Under the pieces are notes generated by a model. That model saw only the letters and a program-made list of their open reading frames with translations. It was not told the origin of the DNA and ran no database searches. Below, in pieces: positions 35,281 through 46,641 of a stretch of DNA of 64,000 nucleotides. Every line of letters starts with the position of its first letter. The stretch's first letter is position 1. The position numbers and the translations under genes are program-made. Source of the stretch: Microbotryum silenes-acaulis (taxonomy: Eukaryota; Basidiomycota; Microbotryomycetes; Microbotryales; Microbotryaceae); contig QPFY01000001.1 of the NCBI GenBank assembly GCA_003665825.1, positions 1,915,001-1,979,000 on the forward strand, in the 5' to 3' direction.

Positions 35281-38200
35281 TTAGTGCATTGCGCGACAGG
35301 CCACGCCCCACATCCGCCTCGATCCCCACTCACTTGTTTTCATGATGGACCCTTTTTCCAGATGATTCCGAGCCAATTGGAAAGCCTTGTCTTCGATTTG
35401 AGCCTCGGTCGGCTCAGCGACCCCATCCTCTTCCATCAAAACCTTCTTCCCTTCGTCCCGACTATCAAGCTCATCGATTGTGAGTAGTTGGACCACGAGA
35501 GGTAAGAGCACATCGGCGTTGTACCGAGATCGATCTGTTTCATTGAGGGCCTCGTAGCGATCGGAGCCTTTGCGCCGGACGTTATTCTGAGAAACGTTAA
35601 GCCAACGGGGCCATCAGCTACTTGACCGCGATCCGACTGGTGTGTCGTCTCACCTCGCCAGCTGCCCATCGCTTGATCTGGTCGACAACCGCCTCAATGT
35701 GCTCGGGTGTGAGCTCGCCGAGCAATGCATCTTTTGCAAGTCGGATTCGTCGATTACCGCCAGCTGAAGACCGGTCACGGCGGATCAGCGGCGTATCCGA
35801 GACGAAACGAAAGCGTCAGAGACTCACCATGATATTCCTCATTCCAGTGCTTAGCTTGAGGAAATTCCTCGTCAATGATGGCTTGCATCTGGTTCTTGAA
35901 CCCATCGACGTTCTGCCGCAGCTCCTGCTCATAGTTTTTGCTCACGTTAAGCACGGATTGGCCGAGCTGCCGGACCAAGTGATCAGGATCAGCGCTGCGG
36001 TGTCGAGTGAGATGTCAGCGATGCACTGACCTTGACCGTCAGGAACTCTTCCTGAATCGGCAGTATGATTTGCTTGCGCGTCAAGTTCTTGAGCTTGCCG
36101 TCGATGAACTCGACCGAAAACTTGCCCTTCGCTCGATGCCCTTGACGGCCTTGCGAAGGCGCAGGAGTGTAGTCCAGTACTTGACATCCCCACCACGCTC
36201 GGTCAGCGAAACCCAGCGCAATGGCCGGAAAGTCGATTCTGTTCGGTGAAGTAGGGCCAATGAGTCAGGCAATCCCTCGGACACGAGGTGCCGGAACAAG
36301 CACACTCACCCAACAGATTCGTCCTCGGCTCGCAATAACTCGTCATCACTGCTCCCGTTCTCGTCGTCCAAGTCCTTACTGGCTGCTTTCTTCCCATTCT
36401 TCTTCCGTTTCGGCGTACCCTTGCGCGGCGACGAAGATACGCTCTGGCGTCCTTTCTTGCTTGCTTTCGCGCCCGGGGGAGATTTCGCCTTTACTGTGGC
36501 TTTCTCTGACTCATCTTCATCTTCGTCGGCAGCTTCGTCCTCGGCTCGTCTCTGCTCGAGCTCCCAAGCTTTCATCAATACCGATTCGAACGCGGTCACC
36601 GACGGCGTTTTGGCATCCTCGATTGTCGATGGCTCGCAGAAAGACGTCTTGTCGAATCGAATTTTGCCTTCCGTGCGCCAAGTCAGAACGTTTGTAGGCT
36701 GCGGATGGTCGATCGTAATCGCTCCGGTCGGTTTAAGCTGCAAAATGGTCTGCTCGTCGTCCTGCAACAACGTCAACAATAGTGGAGGTTTCTTCGAAGG
36801 GCTCGTCATCTGTATAAGAACATGTTCGACGGTCAGTCTGCCTTGGGGGCCACGGAACTCCCTCCTGACGGGTGGCTTACATCGGCAGGCCACCAAAATC
36901 TGGCACCATTGTCGGCTTCGACGAGGGTCCAGACAAGGTTGTCAAGCCGCAGCACGTTCCAATTGCTTCGGCGCTGGTCCTCGGTCTCCCGCGGCGCGAT
37001 TTGAGCAAGCACGTATCCGAGAGGATTAGTCGAGGCGGGCTGGCTCTGTGATGGCATCGGTGATTGAGTGGTCGCTGGGGAGTCGGCGTCTGTGGGGAAG
37101 CAGGGTATCATGATCAGCCGGATACTTCGATAGGAGGAATTGAGCACCTGCTGGACTCACCTTTCATCGACTCATCCTCGTCCTCGGCACTACGTTCCTT
37201 GTTGGACTTTTGCTGCGTCCCCGTCGTGGTAGCGACCTTGCTCTGCGTTCCTGCTCGGCCACTTGTAATGCTACCCTTTTTTTGCCCGGCTATTGTGGTT
37301 GTTCCAGGCGGCTTTGCATCGCTCCGCCGCTTCTTGTTCACAGGTTTCTTGCGAGGACTTTCGGCATACTCGCTGAGATCGCTGAGTTCGCTCGACTCAT
37401 CGTCATGCTGACCGTTCTCCTTCCCTTCCTCGTCATCGTCAGAGCTCGACGCACGCTGCACGGGCTTCCTCTTGGCCAGGAGGGGTGCTCTTCGTTTGGC
37501 CGGTATGTCCACCCTTGACGACTCTCTCCCATTCACGGATCCCGTTTGCGACTGGGAGAGCTTGGGGCGAGGAACCCGTTTCGTCTTGGGGAAGGTGGCT
37601 GAGCTCGTCGGTGGCGGACGCATGTCTTCGTCCGAGGAGTCACTATCCTCCAGTCGCTTCTTCGAAGTCGAGCCGGTTACCAAGCTCTGCATAGAGGCCT
37701 GTCGCTCGATCAAGGCGCGCGGAACACGTTTCTTTGGCGGTGAAGGTGGCGGTGTGGTGGTTTTAGGAGCGGTAGGGGCTGGGGCTGAGACGGGCGCCGG
37801 CATGGATGAGCTCGGTGAGACGATCGTGCCCGCTGCTTCGTTCTGGGACTGTAACGCAGCTTCGGACTCCATTGCGGGTGGCGAAGGCGCTCGAGGCTGA
37901 TCAACTTCGTCCACTTCCATCGGCGCGACCTCACTCGAAAATGGTGGTTCGGGAGTGCCCAGTCTTGAGCTTGGCAAAACAGTCAAATCAGAAGACGGAG
38001 CGACTGGTGGTGAGCCGATGTCCGCTAATAGGTTGTTCGCCGGTGGTTCTGCGGAAGCAGGCGCTGAAGGAAGAGAAGCAGCTTCTGCTGCCAGCGATAC
38101 CTCAGTTCCCTGAGTGGATGATGGGGCGGTGACTAAAGTATCGGCATAGGGTGCGTCTCGAGCTCGAGGGTTGGCGAGAGAGGGGCTCGGATGGAACGGG

Positions 38201-39447
38201 ACCTCGATGCTGAATGACGATTTCTTCCTTACGGATGTTTGCGCTGATTGCGACGCGGTACCCGCTCTAGGTTTGACAACAGCCTTCCCCTTTCCCTTCG
38301 CACTGAGTTTCGGTTTCGGGTTTGCTACGCCCTTGCCCTTACGACTTGCTAGACTGCTCGCCTGCCTCGGAGGTGGGGCAAGGCCCAGCTCATCGTCGGA
38401 TTCGGAGTCGTCCCCGTGGGACGAGGGAGGCACTTCGGCCAGAATAGAATTACCTCTGCGGAATCTTTCGTCCTGACTCGTCGATGGATGGCACGGCGGT
38501 GTCGATCGTTTCATCGGTCGGTTCTCGACCTCGAGGGTAAAACTGTGCGGCCAGGTCGTGACCGGGGACAGCTCCGCGGTCGGAGTGGCTTGGGCCGAGG
38601 CTGACGACCGATCCAAAGGTTCCGAGTCGGCGCGACCGAGCCTTGAAGTGTAGGACTGTGACCTGTGTCGACTCGGTTGCCGAGAAGCGATCTCAGACGA
38701 AGCGACGGGGGTCATGCCGAGCGGGTCGGGCGAACTGCCGACATTGCCGTGGTGGAGCTCGAGCTCGAAGCCGAAGGGAGCGACCATCGTTCGGGACGGT
38801 CGAGGTGTCGTGATGGAGGGCTGGGACACGAGAGAAGACGGTGCGCTGTCCTCGATCTGAATCTCGTCGTCGTCATCACCATCACCCGTTATCTGCACCT
38901 CGAGAGCTGCGACGGGTGCTGCCTCGAATTGTTCCTGCTCGCGCGACGCGACGACTTGAGCTGCAGCTGCTTCAGGGGTAACGAGGGGGGTAAGTGAGGT
39001 CGATGGGGCCGGTGATGCTGATGCTGGTAGATCTGAGCTTTCGACTGGGTCGAAATCTGGATCGTCGCCGTTGGTCAGGCTCGTGTGGGAGCTCGGAGGG
39101 TCGAGCTCGTCCGTGGTCGTTGTCGTTGTCGTCTGAGCGGTCGAGGTCGACGCGTCCAAGGTCGGTGCCGGCGGTGTGACGTCGTCGAACGAGCCCGCGG
39201 GAATGTAGGACGATGTCCGCTGAGGCGTGGAGGAATCGCCCCAGCAGTTGTCGAGCACCGACGCGTCCTCGTGCTCCGGGTCCACAAAGGGGTCGTGGTC
39301 GTGGTCACGGTCGTGTTCGTGCTGGAGATTCTCAACTGCCGTCGTCGGCTCGACATCTGCCGAAGCTGGCTTGTCCTGCGGCACTACATCGGCTGCAACG
39401 GGCGAGGCTCCGCCATCCGTGTCGTCAGGTCGAGCTGGAGTGTCCAT
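35281..39447 (-). CDS. Large nuclear protein with PWWP/Tudor-like modules and long disordered N-terminus
   Basis: Seven exons: 39447-37161, 37089-36881, 36809-36310, 36238-36031, 35966-35828, 35763-35654, 35586-35281; phases close to 1252 aa. Residues 1-~760 are Ser/Pro/Glu-rich with many basic KKR patches (KKRVPRALIERQ, KPVNKKRRSD), consistent with a nuclear protein. A first reader-like module spans the exon 2/3 junction (LDNLVWTLVEADNGARFWWPADV). A second follows a KRKKNGKK basic-acidic stretch (PAIALGFADRAWWGCQVLDY ... KGKFSVEFIDGKLKNL), resembling PWWP/Tudor beta-barrels (W-W aromatic pair, V-F-I-D-G). The C-terminus is helical. No exact family recognised; a chromatin-associated role is inference only. 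Acceptors for exon 5 were chosen by phase. The first ATG of the open frame is used. Confidence 0.65.
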
Positions 39448-39848
39448 CTAGTCCAGCGGGTGCCCAGGTACGACCAGGTCGAGAGCACAGCGGGTTGCAG
39501 GGTGCAGGCGAGCGTAAAGTGGGGGCATGAGTTCGGCCGGAGAGATGAGCCGGAGCAGCCAAGCGGGGCACGGAGGGCGGCAGCAGCCGCAAGCAGGGTC
39601 ACGTGACTTGTGGCCTTCCTTTGACTCTTGACAAGGGCTACAAGCATTTCAACGATCCCGAGTGCCATCCAGCATATTTTTATCATCTTCAGGTCTGATT
39701 CTGATACATTACTACGCAGATGTGGTCGTATAGTGGAATTCGGATCTGATTTGGCAACCTGCGCAAAGTGTTTCCTGGTTGAGCCGACGACAAAACTCAC
39801 GGTCCCATGCCATGACCGGTCCAGAGACCCTTTTTGGCAACCTTGTCC

Positions 39849-39920
39849 TTCTGTTTCCTGGCTTTCCAACTTCAGAAAAGACAGAATGTCGTCGGTCTGT
39901 CCTCAAAAGCTCTCGAAAAC
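39849..39920 (+). repeat. Diverged third copy of the island repeat
   Basis: Contains TGTTTCCTGGCTTT, then GAAAAGACAGA, then TGTCCTCAAAA and CTCTCGAAAAC in the same order as the left inverted-repeat arm (40144-40264). Identity is visibly lower than between the two arms of the pair. Confidence 0.5.
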
Positions 39921-40143
39921 ACAGCAAAAGGGTGGTTTCGTCACGTGACCCATGGGAAAGGTTCGTGTGGCCGCGCAGGCCCGCCCAGCTTACACACATT
40001 GCTTAGAGAAGTCATGGGGTTATCTGCTCAAATTTGCTCCGTCAAGGGCATACTGGACGTCTTCATGGACATGATAAGTCTCGCAGCGGGGTGGATCCCT
40101 CCGACTGAGTCCCCGCCGTTGTTTGACTTTTAGAGTTCCGGAC

Positions 40144-40264
40144 TTTTGAAAAGGACAGATCGAAATGCCCTGTGGTGTCCTCAAAAACTCCGGAAAGCTG
40201 TCGAACGCGGCTTTAAAAAAGGTGAAAAGTCAGGAAACAAATGTTCGAGCTGAGCTTGTCGGAC
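40144..40264 (+). repeat. Left arm of ~1.36 kb inverted-repeat structure
   Basis: Reads GAAAAGGACAGATCGAAATG, GTCCTCAAAAACTCCGGAAAG, GAACGCGGCTTT, AAAAGTCAGGAAACAAATG, TTCGAGCTGAGCTTGTCGGAC in order. The reverse complement of 41388-41500 gives the same blocks with small differences and indels. Confidence 0.8.
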
Positions 40265-40408
40265 AACTTGGGCCCACCTGTTTCGAGACCTTTGCTTTAG
40301 CTAGACATGAACTTTCGTGCGGAGAGGAATAACAACCATGCTTCACCGCTGGAAACCAGCCAGGACCATGCCAAGTACCGACGTCGCCACCCGGGTCCCG
40401 AGGGACAA

Positions 40409-40429
40409 GGGGGGGGGGGGGGGGGGGGG
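40409..40429. repeat. 21-nt G homopolymer
   Basis: Uninterrupted run of 21 G on the plus strand, flanked by CAA and AACTC. The exact length in the genome could vary, since homopolymers of this size are prone to sequencing and replication slippage. Confidence 0.9.
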
Positions 40430-40560
40430 AACTCGTCACCCGACACTACTCACACGGAATGACTTGGAAATGAGATGCTGCCGACTACAGTAGTGCATCC
40501 CAGGATCCCGGCAGGCCCCTTTGACTACTCTTGAGCTTGGGCCCGGAAGGGTCCGCACTA

Positions 40561-41025
40561 GATCAGATCTGATCTGACGGGGGTCAGCTGATCAAGTTCA
40601 GATCAATCAAGCCTGGAGAAAAAAAAATCCAAAAGTAGGCAGTACCTAGATGGTGCCATTGTGATTTCAACTGCGGCGCACCTGATCAGAAGAGAGAATG
40701 GATCGCGCCATCTCATTGCAAACACTTTCTCATAGGGATCATGCGACCCAATCCAGTCATAAAAGCGGGGAGCTCCTCCAAAAAGCGGCTGCTTAGCAAG
40801 GTGATCACTTTGGAGGATGATGAGGATGAGGATGAGGTTGTGGAGGAAGAAGATGAGGATTTCAACATGTAGACATGTAGAAGTCTTTATGTGCCAAATT
40901 AGGCAATTTCATGTCTCAGATCAAATTGATCTGCTCAGATCAGATCAAGATCAGATCAATCAAGTCAGAATCAGAAAAATTCAGATCAGATCAGATCTGA
41001 TCTGACGGTGATCTGATCTAATGCG
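40561..41025. repeat. GATC-palindrome clusters
   Basis: The 20-mer GATCAGATCTGATCTGACGG occurs at 40561-40580 and again at 40988-41007. Both copies are embedded in many further AGATCA/TGATCT words (40600-40612 and 40915-41025). The core AGATCAGATCTGATCT is palindromic and could extrude as a short hairpin. Confidence 0.8.
40741..40872 (+). CDS. Candidate 43-aa micro-ORF: basic patch plus acidic tail
   Basis: ATG at 40741 to TAG at 40870-40872, between the two GATC clusters and inside the inverted-repeat structure. It encodes MRPNPVIKAGSSSKKRLLSK followed by a stretch of 17 mostly Asp/Glu residues and ends DEDFNM. The bias is partly explained by a GAT/GAG microsatellite. It might be the surviving C-terminal exon of a transposon protein, a real micropeptide, or chance. 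No promoter or conservation evidence is visible. Confidence 0.25.
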   Translation: MRPNPVIKAGSSSKKRLLSKVITLEDDEDEDEVVEEEDEDFNM

Positions 41026-41387
41026 GATCCTTGCCGGCGGCGGGGCCGGCGCCTAAAAAATGACTTCCGTGCGGCCGCGCGCCGTCAGTACATGCCCCGT
41101 TTCGATGCCGCCGCCAATCGGTGGGAATCGCCGGCCATGCATCAATTTAATAAAATCTTTAGATTGGTAGGTAGTTTCTAAATTACTTGGCTTCTTCGTT
41201 GGAAGCCTTGAACTCGGATCCGATGCCAGCACCTCAGATGAAACATAGGTACAATGCCGTGGGCGCGGTAGCTCAACCAGAAGAGAGTGAAGTAGGATGT
41301 CGTCTCACTCTAGGTCAATACCTCAGGAGTCGCTTGGTTATCCCAAGAACCCAGGGATATTAGGTCTTGAGTGGATGAGTCAAACGG

Positions 41388-41500
41388 GTCCGACAAGCTC
41401 AGCTCGAACCATTGTTTCCTGACTTTTCATCTTTTATCGAAGCCGCGTTCGCTTTCCGGAGTTTTTGAGGACGACGGCGTTTCGATCTGACCTTTTCCAG
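41388..41500 (-). repeat. Right arm of ~1.36 kb inverted-repeat structure
   Basis: Reads GTCCGACAAGCTCAGCTCGAA, TTGTTTCCTGACTTTTCA, AAGCCGCGTTCG, CTTTCCGGAGTTTTTGAGGAC, TTTCGATCTGACCTTTTCC, the reverse complement of 40144-40264 block by block. A further partial AAAAGTCAGGAAACAAAC word follows at 41513-41530. Confidence 0.8.
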
Positions 41501-42169
41501 GAGAAAATACGGAAAAGTCAGGAAACAAACGGGAAGTCGACCAGGTCCACCTCGCTGCGAAATTTCTCATTGCAATGAAAAAACCCAGGGGCTTGGATAT
41601 CAGTTGGGAATGATTGTATTTCTCGATCCTCTCTCCCTTGCTGCTTGAAAAAAGCTTAAATGCCGGCCATTGGGGGCTGAGTGAGTTGGCTCGGGCCTCG
41701 ATCGGCTCAGGGGTCATGAGCCTTGGGCACGTGACTCCTCCCGGCCGAACGCTGGGTCCGAGTCGCGGCTGCATTGGACCGGCGGCCGGGAAGAGTGATG
41801 TTGCAGCCCTACACTGCGTACCAATAAAGCATGGTATGGAGTCGAACCCTCGCGACCAGAGGAGTAGATGCTTCCATTGCATTCGGAAAGCGATAGCAAG
41901 ACCCAGTTGGCAGAGTCGGCAAGTGCTTCCTGACGCTCAAAACGAGTCCGTGCTTTTCAGTCAGAATGCCCACCATCACGCCACCAGAGGCGGTGGTGTG
42001 ATACTCACGTACTCCATTCCATCAACGTGAACAATCTCATAAAATGAACAAGGTTCGAAACCAGTACAACAAGGAAAACAATCTATCGAACACGTGACAC
42101 AATGACCGAGCTCAGCGCCCAGCGCTCAGCCCGGAGCCTCTTCCCCACTTGCTTCCATCATCACGCTTC

Positions 42170-44249
42170 TCAAGGCCCTCTGATCGGCGCGACAACTTGC
42201 TTCTGGATCGGCACCAGCAATTCCTCTTCTTCGACCAGCATTCTCAGCTGTTGCATCAACATGTTGCCATAGAGGTACGATCCAGGCAGCGGCAGCGGGT
42301 GGACGTTGTCGCGGAAGTAGCGTTCTTGCCCAATCATCAACGCTCCCCACTCATCAATCTTGAGGCGATGGGCGTAGCCCATGTTGAGTGCTTCCTTCTG
42401 TTCCTCCTCTGAACCGAGCTTGATCTCTTCGCTAGCAATGATGTCCGGCTCCGTGCCGCTGATTGAGTTTTTCAGCATCGCGATCCAACTCCTCCAGATT
42501 TGCGCTCCCGCATCGGCGGCTCGACCCTCGGCAATGAGCTGTTGGACGACGCTTCGCCCTATCTGGTCGACGGCTTGCACACGGTTGTAGGGTAGGTTGT
42601 GTTGCTCCTTGATGTGGTGGAGGGCTCGCCACAGAATCCTCGGCGTGCGAGCAGCGCCGTCCGACGCTCTCTTGGCCGTATCAAGCCACCCTCGACCAAT
42701 GTGACGAAGGACAGCGTTCATCCGCTCTCGGTTCCACTCGCGTTGGTCAGGACTCATCGTTCGCCACACGTCGTACTTTGCTTGCGCTTCTTCGGCGGCT
42801 GTGCCGTTCTTGATGGCCTCGAGCAACATCTTGTCGTCCGAAACGGTCTGACGCAATAGACCCCAGTACCCCGGTGTGAAGGAGACGAGGTCCGGCGTCG
42901 CCGAAACGTTGTGCTTCGCAGCCAAGTTGTGGACGAGAGGAACGACAATCTGGTCGAAGCGCTTCTCGATTGTGGCAGGTGGGTAGAAATGGGGGTGGCT
43001 TTCGATCATCTTGGTTCGGCCGTGGAAGCCATAGTGGAAGACGCTGAGGATGCGCAGGCCAAGGTGACCGACGTGGCAGATGTACGGTCGAGACTGGTCG
43101 AATTCAGGCCATTCGCGGGCACCTGTCGCAAAATTTTTATCTGCGTAGAATGTCATGTGCCTCGGTCAGAATGTAGGGATCATCAAACACAAGTTGCTCA
43201 GGTAACGTACAGCCTTCGGGGGGGATCTCATCACCAGGGGGATACGGAGGAGACAGTGTGTGGTTGACACCGATCATTTCGAGGTAGCCTCCGACGAGCG
43301 AGCAAAAGTGAACATTGTGACTGCGCGTGCGAGACGGATCTGCCTTTAGCCCCTCATATACTCCGAGAAAGCGCTAGACTACAGCCTGTTGCCAATCGAA
43401 CTCACTCTCGATCGACTGAATCGCCATAGATGACCACGGTCCGATTGACCGCAAAAGCTAAATCCTCCGAGACAGCATCCGAGGTCTCGCCACTTTCAAT
43501 GGCCTCCTTGAACAGAAGCATGTAGTCGATGGGTTGGCACGATTCGCGCGGTGCGATCGGCTGCCAGACGTTCTCGGCTGCGACGTTCGTGCTAACGTTC
43601 AGTATGCCGTATTCGTCGTAGGGATTACAACTCGGGCTGGAGAGAAGACAACAACAAAAAGAAGTATGATGAATTAGCGAGAGTCCGTAATGGCACTTCG
43701 AGGCATGTGAGCGACTCACGGCGCCGAATAAGAGTGCTCCTGGCCCGAGACGAGGTCAAAGACATCGTTCAAAGCATTCCCGCGGCCGCTGCTCAGCTGA
43801 GCATGCTTGAGTGATCGGGGCGGCGCCACGATGCCGATGATCCATCCAAAAAAGGCGCTGATGATCAACAAGAATGTGCCCAGACACTTTGCTCCATTCT
43901 TACGCCGCTTGTCGAGTTGCTTGTCCTGCCACATGAGATGCCCCGGATTCCTCGGACTTTTGGCCGCCGAGTCGTCCTCGTCGCCAAAACCCTTGTCACC
44001 GTGCTTGTACTTGTCTGACACAGGATGGAGGTAGATGTCTTGGTCGTCCTCGCCGAACTCGACAACAGTGTCATCGGCGGACCGAGGAGTGCGGAGATTG
44101 ATATCGCTCGCGCCGTGGCCAGCCATCAGACTCTCGACTTCGGCGGCCGTGTTGGATGCTTGCAACGAGCGTTTGCGCAGATGGCCCCTGCCGACCGAGG
44201 GCAGGCCGATCGACTTTGGAGGGAGGGGTGGTGGTGACATGCCTCTCAT
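42170..44249 (-). CDS. Cas1p/PMR5-like SGNH-fold glycan O-acyltransferase, type II membrane protein
   Basis: Four exons: 44249-43720, 43630-43406, 43320-43211, 43140-42170; phases close to 611 aa. One N-terminal transmembrane anchor (CLGTFLLIISAFFGWIIGIV, about residues 133-152) after a cytosolic Ser/Asp-rich region with a MSPPPLPPKS start; the rest is lumenal. The catalytic signature of PC-esterase/Cas1p-like enzymes is split over exons: GDS motif in VVIYGDSVDR|DHNVHFC and the C-terminal DxxH in FRDNVHPLPLPGSYLYGNM. Conserved CNPYDEYG and WQPIAPRESCQP precede it. Relatives acetylate cell-wall or capsule glycans in the Golgi (for example Cas1p of Cryptococcus); the substrate here is unknown. 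The ORF extends upstream without ATG; the ATG at 44249 (MRGMSPPP) is preferred, with a second ATG three codons later. The acceptor GAG at exon 2 is non-preferred. Confidence 0.75.
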
Positions 44250-44783
44250 CGAACGTCTCAATGATGCGAGGTTGACGGGACGAGTGGATGGTGGTAGACT
44301 GAGCCTTTGCGAGGAGTGTGATGAGCAGGTGAGAGTTGGCTCTCCGAGGTGTGACGAGACGACGACATTTCGTTGTCTCAGAGGCCATCGCCGAGAGCGG
44401 TTCTCGAACACTCGTCAGCGGCCGCACGCCTGAAACAGGCAAGTCCCGGCCCCCTCGCGCGCACGGACCCGCCGTCCCGCCCTCCAGCCGAAAATAATCG
44501 CTGCGGAGCTAAATATGAGCGCACGACACGAACTTCGGAAGTATATCTCAAAACATTGGCTGCTCATTAGCAAGATGACTCGTTGTGCAGACCACGGGTG
44601 ATGAGCTTTCTGGTGAGCCGCTGAAAGCGACCCGCGACTCTGAATGGCCGAGTCCGGCGCCGGCAACCACAAGCTCCCCGTGATCAGCAGCGCTGCAGAC
44701 TCAGACTCAGCTTGAGCTTAGATTTCACGTCCCCCACCTCGTACCGCACACACAGGCGAGCCGCTGTCGCAGCCCCACCGAAA
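44250..44783. promoter_or_regulatory. Divergent intergenic region (Cas1p-like / 5-phosphatase)
   Basis: 534 bp between divergent starts, both encoding endomembrane proteins. G/C-rich near 44440-44510, with no clear repeats or RNA genes. It presumably holds both promoters and leaders. Confidence 0.45.
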
Positions 44784-46641
44784 ATGGCTCCAAGCAAATA
44801 CCGCGTCCAATGCTGTACCTACAACGGCCACCTCGCCAAGGGTCATAAAGACCTTAACTCGTTGGCGTCGTGGTTGGCGCCGGCGTTGGAGGAAGGCAAC
44901 GCGGCCGAGGGCGAGGCACCCGACTTCTTTGCCGTCGGCTTTCAAGAGATGATTCCTTTGGTGAGTTGGAGTTGGACTGTGGTCTGTGATCCCGTTCAAT
45001 TCGGTGTCTTGCGCCTGTCACTCCTATGCTAGCGCTGATCGTGTTGTTGAACGTTCTCCTCTTCTGCCCCACATCCTCCCTTCGATCCCACTCGGCGACC
45101 TGGTAACGTGTGCAGCATCTCGCCTTGGTAGGTTTGACCCGCACCGCGTTGGATCAACACGACCACCAAATTAAATCTGCGATCGAGCAACACACCTCGT
45201 CGAACGGCGAGCGCGAGACGTACACGCTCATGGCCAAGCAAGTCCTCGGCGGCATCGCTCTGCTCGTGTTTACGCGGGATGCGACCGTGACGAACCACGT
45301 CGTCGATGTCCGGGTTGCGACGGCTGCATGTGGTATTTTCAGGAGGATGGGTAACAAAGGCGGGGTTGGCGTTCGCATCACTTTGAACTCGGAAGGCGAC
45401 GAGAGCTCGGACAGCAAATCAGGCGAGGACGGGGAGTCGGACACGGGCAACAACGTCTTTTCGTTCGGTAGGTCCCGTTTAGTAGTATAGCCTAGGGTCA
45501 ATGATCCAGCGCTGAGGCGAGGAGTTATCCTACAGTGACTTCGCATCTGGCGGCGCACGACTCGGGCCTGCAGCGACGTAACGAGGACTACCAATCGATT
45601 GTGGAGCGCCTCATCTTCACCCCCGATGGGCCCTCGCAGCACTACCGAACCCAACAGCAGCGCAGCGTCTTCCCGCGCATCAAGAGCAAATCGACGGACG
45701 GGATCCAGATCTACGACACGACCTATCTCTTCTTCTTTGGTGTGAGCGCAACCAAGCACTAGTGATCTTGGACGTTCGATCTAGGTTCTGATTGACTACG
45801 TTGCTGCCTTCCCTCAGGATCTCAACTATCGAATCTCGACCGTGACACCCAAAAGCCTTTCCAAGCAATTGATCGCGCACAAGATCCACAACGACCTCCC
45901 TGCCCTGCTCACGCACGATCAATTGCGTCAAGAACAATCCAAGGGTCGTACGTTGCATCACTTGAGGGAAGGGGAGATCACGTTCCAACCGACGTACAAG
46001 TTCAAAGTTGGCACCGTCGAGACCTACAAGGCTTTCACCAAGAGGGTGCCGGGATGGACCGATCGGTGAGTTTGGTCGGAATCACTACGAAGCAGTTTGC
46101 TCGGGGACCGAGTTTGATATCCACTCTCATCCCTTCTATGGATCAGCATCCTCTTCTCGTGTTGGTCCGACGGCGAATCCGGCGCGGGCGAATTCATCAA
46201 GCGCGAAACCTTGAAATCCGGTGAGGTCGTCGAACGTTCGGCCAAACGCAAAGGTGCCAAAGTCGAACTCTACACCTCGATCATGTCCTTCACCGGTTCA
46301 GATCACAAACCGGTCACCGCGATCTTCGCTCTACCTCGACATCCCAAGGGTAGTCCGGGGTTGAGGCTACCTTTTACGAGTCCTTATCGGATCGATCAAG
46401 GGTGGAGGAGAAAGAAGTTGGTCGGCAAGGTGTTGGATCGGTTTGTGGGCTTTTGGTGGTGCATCATCATGCTGTGTGGATTGGGCAAGGACGCGAGGTA
46501 CGTTTCTCTTCGCCTCCTTTGGACGAGGATAGTGTAAGAGCTGACCTCTGGACGCGGTTCTTTCAACATAGGCTCGGAATGGCGACATTGGTCATCGCAG
46601 CCACGGCGGCTTATTACAAGCGAACTTTGCTCGGATTCTGA
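44784..46641 (+). CDS. Tail-anchored inositol-polyphosphate / phosphoinositide 5-phosphatase (Inp54-like)
   Basis: Six exons: 44784-44960, 45116-45467, 45536-45741, 45818-46065, 46147-46497, 46572-46641; phases close to 467 aa. EEP-fold phosphatase with all 5-phosphatase motifs: CCTYNGHLA near the N-terminus, FFAVGFQEMIPL, CGIFRRMGNKGGVGVR, VTSHLAAHDSGLQRRNEDYQ, the catalytic FFFG|DLNYRI, PGWTDR|ILFSW and FTGSDHKPVTAIF. It has two C-terminal hydrophobic stretches (VGFWWCIIMLCGLG and LGMATLVIAATAAYYKR), fitting a membrane-anchored tail like yeast Inp54p, which removes the 5-phosphate of PI(4,5)P2 from the ER side. An acidic insert (SEGDESSDSKSGEDGESD) interrupts the fold. The ATG sits in AAAATGGCTCC, a good context. 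Confidence 0.92.

Larger units (their letters stand above)
39448..42169. other. 2.7 kb repeat-rich, gene-poor island
   Basis: Between the start of the PWWP-like gene and the stop of the Cas1p-like gene. The first ~300 bp presumably contain the promoter of the PWWP-like gene. The rest is a mosaic: three related repeat copies (two in inverted orientation), a 21-G homopolymer, GATC palindromic clusters, a 43-codon micro-ORF and lower-GC sequence. A match to the Pol III B-box (GGTTCGANTCC) occurs on the minus strand at 41848-41838 without a convincing tRNA fold. The layout suggests nested, decayed mobile elements. Confidence 0.6.

Noticed and set aside
40409..40429. Assembly artefact explanation for the 21-G run
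   Set aside because: Not fully rejected, but the run is reported as sequence because flanks on both sides are continuous and non-vector-like. Its exact length should not be trusted.
41255..41335. Possible tRNA gene (GGTAGCTCAACCAG resembles a D-arm)
   Set aside because: No anticodon stem-loop, no T-arm B-box at the right distance and no pairing acceptor stem.
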